Below, piece by piece: positions 1 to 7,292 of a stretch of DNA of 8,540 bases. A program made the translations under genes and the position numbers. Position 1 is the first letter of the stretch; every line of letters starts with the position of its first letter. The notes beneath the pieces are model-generated. The model was not told where the DNA came from, did no database searches, and worked only from the letters and a program-made list of their open reading frames with translations. The stretch is from the NCBI GenBank assembly GCA_002329285.1, contig DCTO01000100.1:11808-20347 (forward strand), in the 5' to 3' direction. This DNA comes from Ruminococcaceae bacterium UBA1438. GTDB lineage: Bacteria > Bacillota > Clostridia > Oscillospirales > Acutalibacteraceae.

Positions 1-142
1 CATTTGCCTCTTCAAAAATCTCAAGAACCTCGCCCTTTTTGAGCTTTTTGACATAAATATCCATTAGCATTTCGGAATTCACGCCACCCATTTCGCAAAG
101 CACCTTTTTGCCGTTTTCATCATATTCGGGTTTAAATAACAT
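1..142 (-). CDS. Probable KduI/IolB-family sugar isomerase, N-terminal 47 codons (3' truncated)
   Basis: Only the first 47 codons and one extra base are inside the window; the gene continues beyond position 1. It begins MLFKPEYDENGKK and continues with a GGVNSEMLMDIYVKKLKKGE stretch ending near EEAN. This resembles the N-terminal strand of the KduI/IolB cupin family, which isomerises 5-dehydro-4-deoxy-D-glucuronate or 5-deoxyglucuronate in uronate or inositol breakdown. The match rests on remembered family style (NxEMLMD, then a basic strand and an acidic turn), and no metal-binding residues are visible. The ATG at 142-140 is supported by a strong GGAGGG ribosome binding site (complement of 151-156) 8 nt upstream. 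The gene follows the alpha/beta hydrolase by 22 nt and is probably co-transcribed with it. That a coding region starts here is well supported; the family name is tentative. Confidence 0.5.
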   Translation of the reverse strand, partial: MLFKPEYDENGKKVLCEMGGVNSEMLMDIYVKKLKKGEVLEIFEEAN

Positions 143-164
143 TTGACTTACCCTCCTGAAATAA

Positions 165-1091
165 TTATAAAACCTTGGTTTCAATGAAACTGCTGATATC
201 GGCATAAACCTCATCCTTATTTAGCTCATTGAGAATCTCATGGCGGCAATCAGGATAAAGCTTTAAAGTTACCTTTGTGTGCCCCGTGCCGATAAGATTT
301 GCCTCAATTGTGCGAAGGCCCTTGCCGTATTCGCCGACGGGATCCATTGCGCCGCTGATAATAAGAATAGGCAAATCCTTGGGAACAGAATTATACCAAT
401 CCTTTGTGTTAGAAGCAATGTTAAGCTTAACAAGATCATTCATACCTTGGGCAGAAAAAAGGAAGCCGCAGTATTTATCAGCAATGTATTTATCAACGAT
501 TGAATTATCCCTTGTGAGCCAGTCAAACGCAGTTCTGCCCTCAAACTTTGAATTATAAGAGCCGAAGGTGAGCTTATCAAGGGTTTTGGACTTATGAAGC
601 CTGCCCTTGGTTTTTGCAACCAAAGCAGAAAGCATATCACCCATACCGGCAATAGGATTGGGCCCTCCGGTGCCCATGAAAACTGCACCGTCAATCTGTG
701 CGCCATACTGAGCCGCAAAGCAACGAACGATGAAAGAGCCCATTGAATGGCCGAAAACAATGATTTTCTTTTCTGGATATTCTTCCTTTGCTTTATCAAA
801 AACAGTTTTCAAATCAGCAATAAGAGCTTTATAGCCATCCTTTTCTCCGAAATAGCCACTGATGTTGAAATCCTCATTTGATTTGCCGTGATTTGCCATA
901 TCATGCATAAAAACGGCATAACCCTGTGAGGTGAGATATTCAAAATATGCCTGATATCTTTCCTGATGCTCCGCCATGCCGTGATGCATAACGATAACAG
1001 CTTTAACCTCGCCTGCATCAGGAGTATATTCACAAGCATATATATCGCAAACGCCCGTTGCAGATTTAAAGGTAAATTCATTTTTATTCAT
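165..1091 (-). CDS. Alpha/beta hydrolase, monoacylglycerol lipase / lysophospholipase-like (Hydrolase_4)
   Basis: A 308-residue cytosolic serine hydrolase of the Hydrolase_4 (serine aminopeptidase S33 / monoglyceride lipase) type. The oxyanion-loop motif HHGMAEH spans residues 36-42. The nucleophile elbow GHSMGS puts the catalytic Ser at 116. The acid is Asp250 in SGAMDP, and the base is His284 in PDCRHE, so the triad is complete and in canonical order. Residues 140-230 form the variable lid or cap. No signal peptide or membrane segment is seen. Family members release fatty acids from monoacylglycerols or lysophospholipids, but the substrate here cannot be told from sequence. The ATG at 1091 follows an AAGAGGT ribosome binding site, and the length is typical of the family. 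It lies just downstream of the hairpin at 1106-1145, so its expression depends on readthrough or on a promoter within the 102-nt spacer. Confidence 0.9.
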   Translation of the reverse strand: MNKNEFTFKSATGVCDIYACEYTPDAGEVKAVIVMHHGMAEHQERYQAYFEYLTSQGYAVFMHDMANHGKSNEDFNISGYFGEKDGYKALIADLKTVFDKAKEEYPEKKIIVFGHSMGSFIVRCFAAQYGAQIDGAVFMGTGGPNPIAGMGDMLSALVAKTKGRLHKSKTLDKLTFGSYNSKFEGRTAFDWLTRDNSIVDKYIADKYCGFLFSAQGMNDLVKLNIASNTKDWYNSVPKDLPILIISGAMDPVGEYGKGLRTIEANLIGTGHTKVTLKLYPDCRHEILNELNKDEVYADISSFIETKVL

Positions 1092-1105
1092 AATTTCTAC
1101 CTCTT

Positions 1106-1145
1106 AAAAGCAAAGAGCCTTATATAGATTAATATACAAGGCTCT
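1106..1145 (-). terminator. Rho-independent terminator after mscL
   Basis: Read on the minus strand, AGAGCCTT (1145-1138) pairs with AAGGCTCT (1121-1114). A G-U wobble and four more A-U pairs extend the stem to 13 bp around a 6-nt loop. The 3' side continues as TTGCTTTT, a broken U-rich tract. On the plus strand the wobble would be an A-C mismatch, which fits a minus-strand terminator. It lies 48 nt after the mscL stop and closes the long operon. It ends only 22 nt before the hydrolase start codon, so it may also act as an attenuator of that gene. Confidence 0.75.
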
Positions 1146-1157
1146 AAGTATTAACAA
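1129..1157 (-). promoter_or_regulatory. Possible weak promoter for the hydrolase gene, overlapping the terminator stem
   Basis: On the minus strand, TTGTTA (1157-1152) matches four of six bases of the sigma-70/sigma-A -35 consensus. After 17 nt comes TATTAA (1134-1129, four of six). The overlapping TATATT (1136-1131) matches five of six but with a 15-nt spacer. This is the only plausible promoter in the 102-nt spacer. Transcription would start inside the hairpin near 1122, giving an mRNA that lacks the 5' arm of the terminator stem. In AT-rich DNA such matches are common by chance, so support is low. Confidence 0.25.
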
Positions 1158-1193
1158 TATTTCTTTAATTCCTTAAAGTCATTAAATTGAAGC

Positions 1194-1634
1194 TTACTCC
1201 TCTGCAGTCTCTTCCTCTTCGGGAAGCTCTGATGTGCAGTGCGGGCATCTTGTTGCTTCAAGCGGAATTTCGCTCTTGCAGAACGGGCATTCCTTGGTTG
1301 TAACCTCTTCCTCCTCTTCCTTGGAAACAAGGGACTTTGCCTTGTTTGCGGATTTAACAATGAGGAAAATAACAAAAGCAATGATTAAGAAATTGAGGAT
1401 TGCGGAGATGAATGCGCCGATATCAACCTTTGTTGCTTCGTTGCCCTTAATAATCTCAAAAGCAAAGCCAATGCTGTCTGTGCCGCCTATGCAAGCAATA
1501 AGAGGATTAATGAGATTATCAATAAGCGCATTAACAATTGCACCAAAAGCGCCGCCGATGATTACGCCGACAGCAAGATCAAGCACATTGCCCTTTGAAA
1601 TAAACTCTTTAAATTCAGCAAAAAACTTTTTCAT
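1194..1634 (-). CDS. mscL: Large-conductance mechanosensitive channel MscL with C-terminal zinc ribbon
   Basis: Homopentameric inner-membrane channel that opens under membrane tension to release solutes during osmotic downshock. The 146-residue product opens with the family signature: an amphipathic N-terminal helix (MKKFFAEFKEF), then KGNVLDLAVGVIIGGAFG entering TM1 (about 16-45). TM2 is about 72-98. E. coli MscL ends in a helical bundle. Here an acidic run (SKEEEEE, 105-110) leads into a zinc-ribbon-like tail with Cys116, Cys119, Cys130 and Cys133 (CPFC and CPHC knuckles) and an acidic end. The start at 1634 is chosen because it matches the family N-terminus and has a GGAG site (1644-1647) 9 nt upstream; the frame stays open to 1682 but that extension is unlikely. 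It follows the radical SAM gene by 44 nt and is the last gene before the terminator. Channel identity is firm; zinc binding is inferred. Confidence 0.96.
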   Translation of the reverse strand: MKKFFAEFKEFISKGNVLDLAVGVIIGGAFGAIVNALIDNLINPLIACIGGTDSIGFAFEIIKGNEATKVDIGAFISAILNFLIIAFVIFLIVKSANKAKSLVSKEEEEEVTTKECPFCKSEIPLEATRCPHCTSELPEEEETAEE

Positions 1635-1678
1635 AATATAATTCTCCTTTTTTATAATTTTCTGCATCTTTAATAGTA

Positions 1679-2557
1679 TCACATTATTCCCGTAAAATCA
1701 AATGCTGGGATGAATTTTTTTGAAGAAGATGAAAGTTTTTGCAAAAAAGCCTTCCGAAACCCCAGTTTGATTGCATAATCGCAAACCTTTTCATATTCCC
1801 TTGCAGTGATTTTGCGGTTAATTTCATCATAAGCTGAAAGATTGCCGCACGGAACATACTGCGCCATTAGCGAAATATATGTATCCGGAAAATGCTTTGC
1901 AAGATAATCCAGAATTTCAAGTGATGAATTTGTGTTAGCAGGCAAAATCAAATGGCGGATGATCATTCCCCTGTTCATAATGCCGTTTTCAAATTCATCC
2001 TCCGGGCACTGGCGGCGCATTTCAGAGAGAGCCGCCATTGCAATTTCAGGATAATCCGCCGCTTTGGAATAACGCTGAGCTTTATCGCGCCTGATATATT
2101 TGAAATCCGGAAGATAGATATCAATAATCCCCTCAAGCCTTTTGAGAGTTTCAACGCTTTCATAGCCGCTTGAATTATAAACAACGGGCACCGGGCATTG
2201 CCATTTTGAAAGCAGCCCTGCAAGCCGATTTGCATAATGAGTTGGATTAACAAGATTAATGTTTTCCGCCCCCTGCTCAATAAGGTCTTCAAATATTCCG
2301 ATAAGCTCATCATCTGAAACACTTTTTCCATTATTTTGGGTACTGATTTCATAATTCTGGCAATAAACGCATTTCAGATTACAGCCGCTGAAAAAGACAG
2401 CGCCGCTTCCGTTCCTTCCGCTGATGCACGGCTCCTCCCAAAAATGGAGCGCCGCACGGGCGAGGCGAAATTCATCCGGAGCGCCGCAGACGCCGGGCGC
2501 GGATTCCCTGTTCGCCCCGCAATTTCTGGGGCAATCGCGGCATTCATTTGCGCTCAT
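1679..2557 (-). CDS. PflX-like radical SAM protein (COG1313, pyruvate formate-lyase activase homologue)
   Basis: A 292-residue cytosolic radical SAM enzyme. The cluster motif is CNLKCVYC, with Cys59, Cys63 and Cys66 (CX3CX2C) to bind a [4Fe-4S] cluster that cleaves S-adenosylmethionine. The preceding AVFFSG and following QNYEIS, plus NLVNPTHY near residue 101, are hallmarks of the COG1313 group. This group resembles glycyl radical enzyme activases but has no firmly assigned substrate. An N-terminal cysteine set (Cys6, Cys9, Cys13, Cys24, in ECRDCPRNCG and GVCGAP) could hold a second metal site. The length is typical. Its ATG overlaps the rsmI stop as ATGA, and an AAGGGG site lies inside the rsmI end, suggesting coupled translation. 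No glycyl radical enzyme is seen in the window, so its target is unknown. Family assignment is strong; function is open. Confidence 0.9.
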   Translation of the reverse strand: MSANECRDCPRNCGANRESAPGVCGAPDEFRLARAALHFWEEPCISGRNGSGAVFFSGCNLKCVYCQNYEISTQNNGKSVSDDELIGIFEDLIEQGAENINLVNPTHYANRLAGLLSKWQCPVPVVYNSSGYESVETLKRLEGIIDIYLPDFKYIRRDKAQRYSKAADYPEIAMAALSEMRRQCPEDEFENGIMNRGMIIRHLILPANTNSSLEILDYLAKHFPDTYISLMAQYVPCGNLSAYDEINRKITAREYEKVCDYAIKLGFRKAFLQKLSSSSKKFIPAFDFTGIM

Positions 2558-3375
2558 TTGAGAAGCCCCTTATATATATCAGCCTTTTTAAACGGAGATT
2601 TTGCGGCAATTTCCTTTGAAGCCTGATTAATGCTCATTCCGCCGTCAACGAGCGCCTTTGCCTGCTGCACGGCGTCGGCAAGAGAAAGCTCCTGCGGCTC
2701 ATTCTTTTTGCCCTCAACAATCAGCACAAGCTCGCCCTTCAGGCCACCGTCCTTAAATTGCTCGGCAGCATCAGAAAGCGTTGTTCTGATAACCTCCTCG
2801 TGGATTTTAGTCAGCTCTCTGACTATTGCAAGCTGCCTGTTTCCGAAAGCGGAATAGAGATCCTCAAGCGTGTTTGCAAGCTTATGAGGGGCTTCATAAA
2901 AGACCATCGTTCGCTTTTCATCCTTGAGCTCATCAAGATGCTCAAAACGCGATTTTTTTGAAACGCTTAAAAAGCCCTCAAAGGTAAATCGCCCCGTTTC
3001 CATTCCCGAAACGGCAAGCGCAGTTGCAAACGCAACCGGACCGGGCACGGCGCAAACTGTTATCCCAAGCTCATGGCACTGGCGCACAAGCTCCTCACCC
3101 GGATCTGAAATTGCGGGCATTCCCGCATCGGTGACGATTGCGCAATCCTCGCCTGCCAGAATTCTTTGGCAGATAATCTCGCCGCGCTCGCGCTTATTAT
3201 GCTCAAAATAGCTGACCATTTCCTTTTTTATGTTGAAATGATTAAGTAATTTCAAGGTTACCCTTGTATCCTCTGCGGCAATAAAATCAACCTCATTAAG
3301 AGTTTGAACCGCACGCGGTGAGAAATCTGAAAGATTTCCTATAGGGGTTCCCACAACAAATAGTTTTCCGTTCAT
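2554..3375 (-). CDS. rsmI: 16S rRNA (cytidine(1402)-2'-O)-methyltransferase RsmI
   Basis: Transfers a methyl group from SAM to the 2'-O of C1402 in the decoding centre of 16S rRNA, supporting accurate start selection and decoding. The 273-residue protein has the tetrapyrrole-methylase fold with the RsmI signatures: VVGTPIGNLSDFSPRA (7-22), AAEDTRVT (33-40), VTDAGMPAISDPGEELV (81-97), and VPGPVAFATALAVSG (110-124). The C-terminal region (about 230-273) is the small helical domain usual for full-length members. The ATG at 3375 overlaps the stop of the upstream methyltransferase gene by 4 nt (ATGA). No strong Shine-Dalgarno sequence is visible, so translation is probably coupled. In Bacillus subtilis the homologue (yabC) also lies near yabB, with yazA between them; here that GIY-YIG gene is absent. 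Confidence 0.97.
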   Translation of the reverse strand: MNGKLFVVGTPIGNLSDFSPRAVQTLNEVDFIAAEDTRVTLKLLNHFNIKKEMVSYFEHNKRERGEIICQRILAGEDCAIVTDAGMPAISDPGEELVRQCHELGITVCAVPGPVAFATALAVSGMETGRFTFEGFLSVSKKSRFEHLDELKDEKRTMVFYEAPHKLANTLEDLYSAFGNRQLAIVRELTKIHEEVIRTTLSDAAEQFKDGGLKGELVLIVEGKKNEPQELSLADAVQQAKALVDGGMSINQASKEIAAKSPFKKADIYKGLLK

Positions 3376-4103
3376 TTATCATAACCATCGGCATAAGAGC
3401 CGTATATTTTTAACATTTCATCGGTGAATTTGCCGTTTGGCTTTTTGATTGAAAGCTGGGGCTCAATGCGCAAAAAGGGCTTTGAATTCTTTTTTCCCTC
3501 AACCAGAAACAAAAACGGCTCCTCCCCATCCTTATCAACAACAAAGCGCAAGCGCTTCGGCTCAAGGCGATAGCGGCGCATTATATCAAGCGCATCAACA
3601 AGCCTTTCGGGGCGGTGGCACATGCAAAACCTGCCGCCGTATTTCAGAAGAAACGCCGCTGCCTTAACTGCATCCTCAATATTGCAGCAAAGCTCATGCC
3701 TTGCGATTTTGGCGCTTTCGCCGAGGGACTCAATACCCGTGCCAAGCGGCTTATAGGGGGGATTCATCGTTACAAGGGTGAAGGTTTCAGCAGTGAATTC
3801 CTTTTCAATTTCGCGCAAATCGCAAAGATGGGGCACAAGCGCGCCCTCAAGAGCGTTATGAGCGATGCTCCTTTGCACCTGCCCAAACGCATTTTGCTGA
3901 ATATCAAGGCAATGAAGCTCTCCGGGCGGCTTTTCACGAAGCCAGAGGAAAGGAATAATTCCGCAGCCCGTGCCCATATCAACGGCAATATCGCGCATTT
4001 TAGGCCTTGCAAAATCCGCAAGGAGCAACGCATCCGTGCCGAAGGTGTGCTCCGGCGTTACCTCAATATAAATATTATCTGATAATCTTTCGTAATCTGC
4101 CAT
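3372..4103 (-). CDS. trmN6: tRNA1(Val) (adenine(37)-N6)-methyltransferase TrmN6-like
   Basis: A 243-residue class I SAM-dependent methyltransferase of the COG4123 (TrmN6/YabB) group, which in E. coli makes N6-methyladenosine at position 37 of tRNA1-Val. The N-terminus (ERLSDN, then HTFGTDALLLADFA at about 19-32) is typical of the family. The SAM-binding loop is VDMGTGCGI (41-49). The acidic strand end LDIQQNA lies near 66-72, and the amino-methylating motif NPPY is at 114-117, followed by KPLGTG. NPPY marks N6-adenine or related amino methylation; the exact tRNA target in Firmicutes is inferred from the family. It begins 2 nt after the lepA stop with no clear ribosome binding site, and its own stop overlaps the rsmI start. 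Both junctions suggest translational coupling. Confidence 0.9.
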   Translation of the reverse strand: MADYERLSDNIYIEVTPEHTFGTDALLLADFARPKMRDIAVDMGTGCGIIPFLWLREKPPGELHCLDIQQNAFGQVQRSIAHNALEGALVPHLCDLREIEKEFTAETFTLVTMNPPYKPLGTGIESLGESAKIARHELCCNIEDAVKAAAFLLKYGGRFCMCHRPERLVDALDIMRRYRLEPKRLRFVVDKDGEEPFLFLVEGKKNSKPFLRIEPQLSIKKPNGKFTDEMLKIYGSYADGYDK

Positions 4104-4105
4104 AA

Positions 4106-5926
4106 TTATTTATCATCATCGGAGGAAAGCTTGAGAATTGCCATAAACGCCTCCTGCGGAACCTCAACGGTGCCGAACTGGCGCATTCTCTTTTTGCCCT
4201 CCTTCTGCTTTTCAAGCAGCTTTTTCTTTCTTGTTACATCGCCGCCATAGCATTTTGCAAGCACATCCTTGCGCAGCGCCTTAACGGTTTCGCGGGCAAT
4301 AACCTTGCCGCCGATTGCAATCTGAATCGGGATTTCAAACAGATGGCGCGGGATATGCTCCTTGAGTCTTTCGGCAATTTTTCTTGCGCGCGGATAAGCC
4401 TTATCAGCATGAATGATAAATGAAAGCGCATCAATGATATCGCCGTTTAGGAGCACATCAACCTTAACAAGCTTGCTGCGCCTGTAATCCGAAATCTCAT
4501 AATCAAAGGAGGCATAGCCCCTTGTGCGTGATTTGAGAGCATCAAAGAAATCATAAATAATTTCATTGAGCGGAAGCTCATAATTAATATCCACACGATC
4601 CGGCGTAATATAATCCATCGTTTTGAAAACGCCGCGCCTGTCCTGGCACATATCCATAATCGTGCCAACAAATTCACTTGGCGCATAAATATGGGCATCG
4701 CAAAACGGCTCTTCGCAATAATCAATATAAGCGGGATCCGGATAATTTGTCGGATTATCAATCTCAACCATTGAGCCATCCGTTAAATGAATTTTATAAA
4801 CAACGCTCGGAACGGTTGTAACCAAATCAAGATTGTATTCTCTTTCAAGCCTTTCCTGAATAATTTCAAGATGAAGAAGCCCGAGAAAGCCGCAGCGAAA
4901 ACCGAAACCGAGAGCACCGGAGGTTTCAGGCTCAAAGGAAAGCGAAGCATCGTTGAGCTGAAGCTTTTCAAGCGCCTCGCGCAGAGCCTCATAATCAGCG
5001 CCGTCTGCAGGATAAACGCCGCAGAAAACCATCGGATTAACGGTGCGATAGCCCGGGAGCGGCTCATCGGCAGGGTTTGAGGCAAGGGTGATTGTGTCAC
5101 CCACATGGGCATCATGAACGGTTTTGATTGAGGCAGTTATGTAACCAACCTCGCCGGCAGTAAGCTCCGCCGCCTTTTCCATTGAGGTGGCGCGCATATA
5201 GCCAACCTCAACAACGTTGAACTCCGCGCCGGTTGCCATCATACGCATCGTGTCGCCGGCTTTGATTTTGCCCTCCATTATGCGGACATAAACGATAACG
5301 CCGCGATAGGAATCATAAACGGAATCAAAGATGAGCGCCTTGAGAGGCTTATTATCATCTCCCGAAGGGGGCATAATTTCATTAACGATATACTCAAGCA
5401 CCTCTTCAACATTTTCACCTGTTTTGGCGGAAACGCGGGGCGCATCCATGCAGGGGATACCGATAACGTCCTCAACCTCCCTCGCAACCCTTTCGGGCTC
5501 TGCTGCGGGCAAATCAATCTTGTTGATGACGGGAAGAATATCCAGATCATGATCAAGGGCAAGATAAGTGTTTGCAAGAGTTTGCGCCTCAACGCCCTGT
5601 GAAGCATCAATAATCAGGATTGCGCCCTCGCAGGCGGCAAGGGAGCGCGAAACCTCATAATTGAAATCCACATGGCCGGGAGTGTCAATCAGATTGAACA
5701 CATAATTCTCTCCGTTTTTTGCCTTATAATCGAGCTTAACTGCGTGCGCCTTAATGGTTATTCCGCGCTCACGCTCAAGCTCCATATCATCAAGAATCTG
5801 CTCCTGCATATCGCGCTTTTCAACCGATTCGGTAAGCTCCAATAGCCTGTCCGCAAGGGTTGATTTGCCGTGATCAATATGAGCAATTATTGAAAAATTT
5901 CTTATGTTTTCTTTATTAACTGACAC
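4106..5926 (-). CDS. lepA: Elongation factor 4 (LepA), ribosome-associated GTPase
   Basis: Translational GTPase that can back-translocate stalled ribosomes and has been linked to 30S assembly and fidelity under ionic or temperature stress. The 606-residue length is normal. G-domain motifs are AHIDHGKS (15-22, G1), RGITI (54-58, G2), DTPGH (81-85, G3) and NKID (135-138, G4). The LepA-specific C-terminal domain ends with [20 protein letters not shown] and then [15 protein letters not shown], diagnostic of the family. The start is GTG (complement of 5924-5926), with a perfect GGAGG site (5933-5937) 6 nt upstream in the 15-nt gap after the nucleotidyltransferase gene. In B. subtilis lepA is followed by hemN and hrcA. 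Here it is followed by trmN6 and rsmI, so the neighbourhood differs. Confidence 0.98.
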   Translation of the reverse strand: MSVNKENIRNFSIIAHIDHGKSTLADRLLELTESVEKRDMQEQILDDMELERERGITIKAHAVKLDYKAKNGENYVFNLIDTPGHVDFNYEVSRSLAACEGAILIIDASQGVEAQTLANTYLALDHDLDILPVINKIDLPAAEPERVAREVEDVIGIPCMDAPRVSAKTGENVEEVLEYIVNEIMPPSGDDNKPLKALIFDSVYDSYRGVIVYVRIMEGKIKAGDTMRMMATGAEFNVVEVGYMRATSMEKAAELTAGEVGYITASIKTVHDAHVGDTITLASNPADEPLPGYRTVNPMVFCGVYPADGADYEALREALEKLQLNDASLSFEPETSGALGFGFRCGFLGLLHLEIIQERLEREYNLDLVTTVPSVVYKIHLTDGSMVEIDNPTNYPDPAYIDYCEEPFCDAHIYAPSEFVGTIMDMCQDRRGVFKTMDYITPDRVDINYELPLNEIIYDFFDALKSRTRGYASFDYEISDYRRSKLVKVDVLLNGDIIDALSFIIHADKAYPRARKIAERLKEHIPRHLFEIPIQIAIGGKVIARETVKALRKDVLAKCYGGDVTRKKKLLEKQKEGKKRMRQFGTVEVPQEAFMAILKLSSDDDK

Positions 5927-5941
5927 AGATATCCTCCGTAA

Positions 5942-7018
5942 CTACTTAATATTTTTAATTTCCTTTTTAACGCTTTGGCGGTTATACTTCCATCTTTCAC
6001 AGATTCGTTTTAAATAATAAAACGGCAAAAGATACGGCGCCTTTTCAAGCTTTTTATAAGTGCTCACCATAGTTTTTTTGGGAGGGAACGCCCTGCGCAA
6101 AATATATGAAAGCTTGCCGCCGGCTGTTGAAAGCTTCTCCTTATGCTCAAAATTGCTGTGAAAAAGCCCGCCGTTAAACATACCGTCAAGCAAGATTTTT
6201 TCATCATCAGCCAGCTCCTGCTTATCGCCGAACACGGCATCGCAGAGCCCTTCAACCGATTTTTTGAGCGGAAGAAGGCGAAGCGAATCTAAAACGGGAA
6301 GCATATAATCCCAATCATAGGTTTCATTTTTCATGAGGACATACATATCAACAAGAAATCTGATTCCGCTGCCGCCGAGGGAGCGGTGCTTTTCCATGTG
6401 ATGAAGCGTGTAAATATAATTATCCTCTTTATTAATCAGATATTCGCAGGTGTTACCCTTTTGCGTGGCGCGCTGCCAGGCGTCAAGATAGCCCCAGCTC
6501 TCCTTATGCTCCGTAATCTCGCGGTGAAATTCCAAAGTTACGGGCGGCTTTTTGAAATCATCAGATATTCCACCGCCGTCCGCAAGATAAAAGCCGTGCT
6601 TTTTCATGATTTTAAGCAAATCCTCTCTGCGGGAGGCATCATAAAGAATATCATTATCGCTCATCTGGCGCATTGAGGCCTGAGGATAATAATTGCGCAA
6701 AACAAGGCCCTTAAGAAAAATATATTTTATTCCCTTTTCCTCAAAATCCGCAAGCACTGCCGCTCTTTCATTATCAACTATAATCGTTTTCTTCAAATCC
6801 GAAAGGCGGAAATTGTTCCAGCGCTGAAGCTCCTTATCAGAAAGCGCGCCTGTTTGCTCAAGGCAGGGCATAACAAGGCTGTATACCTGCTGTAAATCAG
6901 CAAGCCTGAAAAGCCTTTCCATATCAATCCCCTGCGGCTGCGGTGCCTGTTCATTCAAAATAGCACAGCGAACAAGAGTTAAAAGATATTCAATTTCCCT
7001 GTCTTCAAGCTTAATCAT
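5942..7018 (-). CDS. NTP_transf_5 family nucleotidyltransferase of unknown substrate
   Basis: A 358-residue protein matching the uncharacterised nucleotidyltransferase family PF14907 (NTP_transf_5). The FLKGLVLRNYYPQAS segment (101-115), then MRQMSDNDIL (116-125), forms the diluted pol-beta-like core. Asp121 and Asp123 are probable metal ligands, with Glu163 in TLEFHREI as a possible third. Further family marks are the His-rich LHHMEKH (205-211), then GIRFLVDMYVL (218-228), and a basic, aromatic tail with FPPKKTM and APYLLPFYYLKRI. No signal peptide is seen. Members occur in exopolysaccharide and lasso-peptide-like loci, often beside a PqqD protein, as here; the transferred nucleotide and acceptor are unknown. 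It starts 5 nt after the PqqD stop with an AGAGGA site. The canonical R-x3-DID is altered to SDND, so activity is likely but unproven. Confidence 0.85.
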   Translation of the reverse strand: MIKLEDREIEYLLTLVRCAILNEQAPQPQGIDMERLFRLADLQQVYSLVMPCLEQTGALSDKELQRWNNFRLSDLKKTIIVDNERAAVLADFEEKGIKYIFLKGLVLRNYYPQASMRQMSDNDILYDASRREDLLKIMKKHGFYLADGGGISDDFKKPPVTLEFHREITEHKESWGYLDAWQRATQKGNTCEYLINKEDNYIYTLHHMEKHRSLGGSGIRFLVDMYVLMKNETYDWDYMLPVLDSLRLLPLKKSVEGLCDAVFGDKQELADDEKILLDGMFNGGLFHSNFEHKEKLSTAGGKLSYILRRAFPPKKTMVSTYKKLEKAPYLLPFYYLKRICERWKYNRQSVKKEIKNIK

Positions 7019-7023
7019 TTTGA

Positions 7024-7290
7024 TTATTCCTCTAAAATTCCTGCATTTCTTATGGTTTCAATAACCTCTTTAACATCCGCCCTTATTTCCTCTTCAGAGG
7101 CGTCATATTTCTGAAGCATTGCTTCAACAATGCTGTCCTCCGTCTGCTCCGTCTGCAGAAGGGTGAAAATATAATTTGCGGTTGGGTTATTTTTAATTAT
7201 GCCGTTAAAGCTTTTTGCAAGCTTTCCCGTTGCGATGGCAAAATCATTGCCATCAATATTTCCAAGCATTATTTCTTTATTAAGCTTCAT
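7024..7290 (-). CDS. PqqD-family peptide-binding protein (RRE-like)
   Basis: An 88-residue protein of the PqqD family (PF05402), whose winged-helix fold serves as a RiPP recognition element that grips leader peptides for modifying enzymes. The first half gives the strands (MLGNIDGNDFAIATGKLAK). NPTANYIFTLLQTEQTEDSI (35-54) then corresponds to the 'lNetaa.iwelldg..tveeI' core, and KYDASEEEIRADVKEVIETI plus NAGILEE gives the closing helices. The ATG at 7290 has a GGAG site (7299-7302) 8 nt upstream and lies 2 nt after the flavoprotein stop. The nucleotidyltransferase follows 5 nt later. No precursor peptide, transglutaminase-like protease, cyclase or SPASM radical SAM enzyme is visible here. 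Its ligand may therefore be encoded elsewhere, or it may serve the nucleotidyltransferase directly. Family fit is good; role is inferred. Confidence 0.82.
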   Translation of the reverse strand: MKLNKEIMLGNIDGNDFAIATGKLAKSFNGIIKNNPTANYIFTLLQTEQTEDSIVEAMLQKYDASEEEIRADVKEVIETIRNAGILEE

Positions 7291-7292
7291 AA

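Noticed and set aside
1234..1641. Plus-strand open frame of 135 codons opposite mscL
   Set aside because: It is antisense to a well-supported channel gene, has no recognisable domain, and reflects the codon pattern of the real gene.
1635..1682. Longer MscL start at the GTG of 1682, overlapping the radical SAM stop as GTGA, or at the ATG of 1667
   Set aside because: The extra residues do not match the MscL N-terminus and both sites lack a good ribosome binding site, while the ATG at 1634 has GGAG at proper spacing and begins the family signature.
1679..2557. Radical SAM protein as the maturase partner of the PqqD protein
   Set aside because: PqqD partners normally have a SPASM-type C-terminal cysteine domain; this protein is a COG1313/PflX type without one and lies four genes away.
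3615..4082. Plus-strand open frame of 155 codons opposite trmN6
   Set aside because: No domain or plausible ribosome binding site is seen, and the opposite strand encodes a clear methyltransferase.
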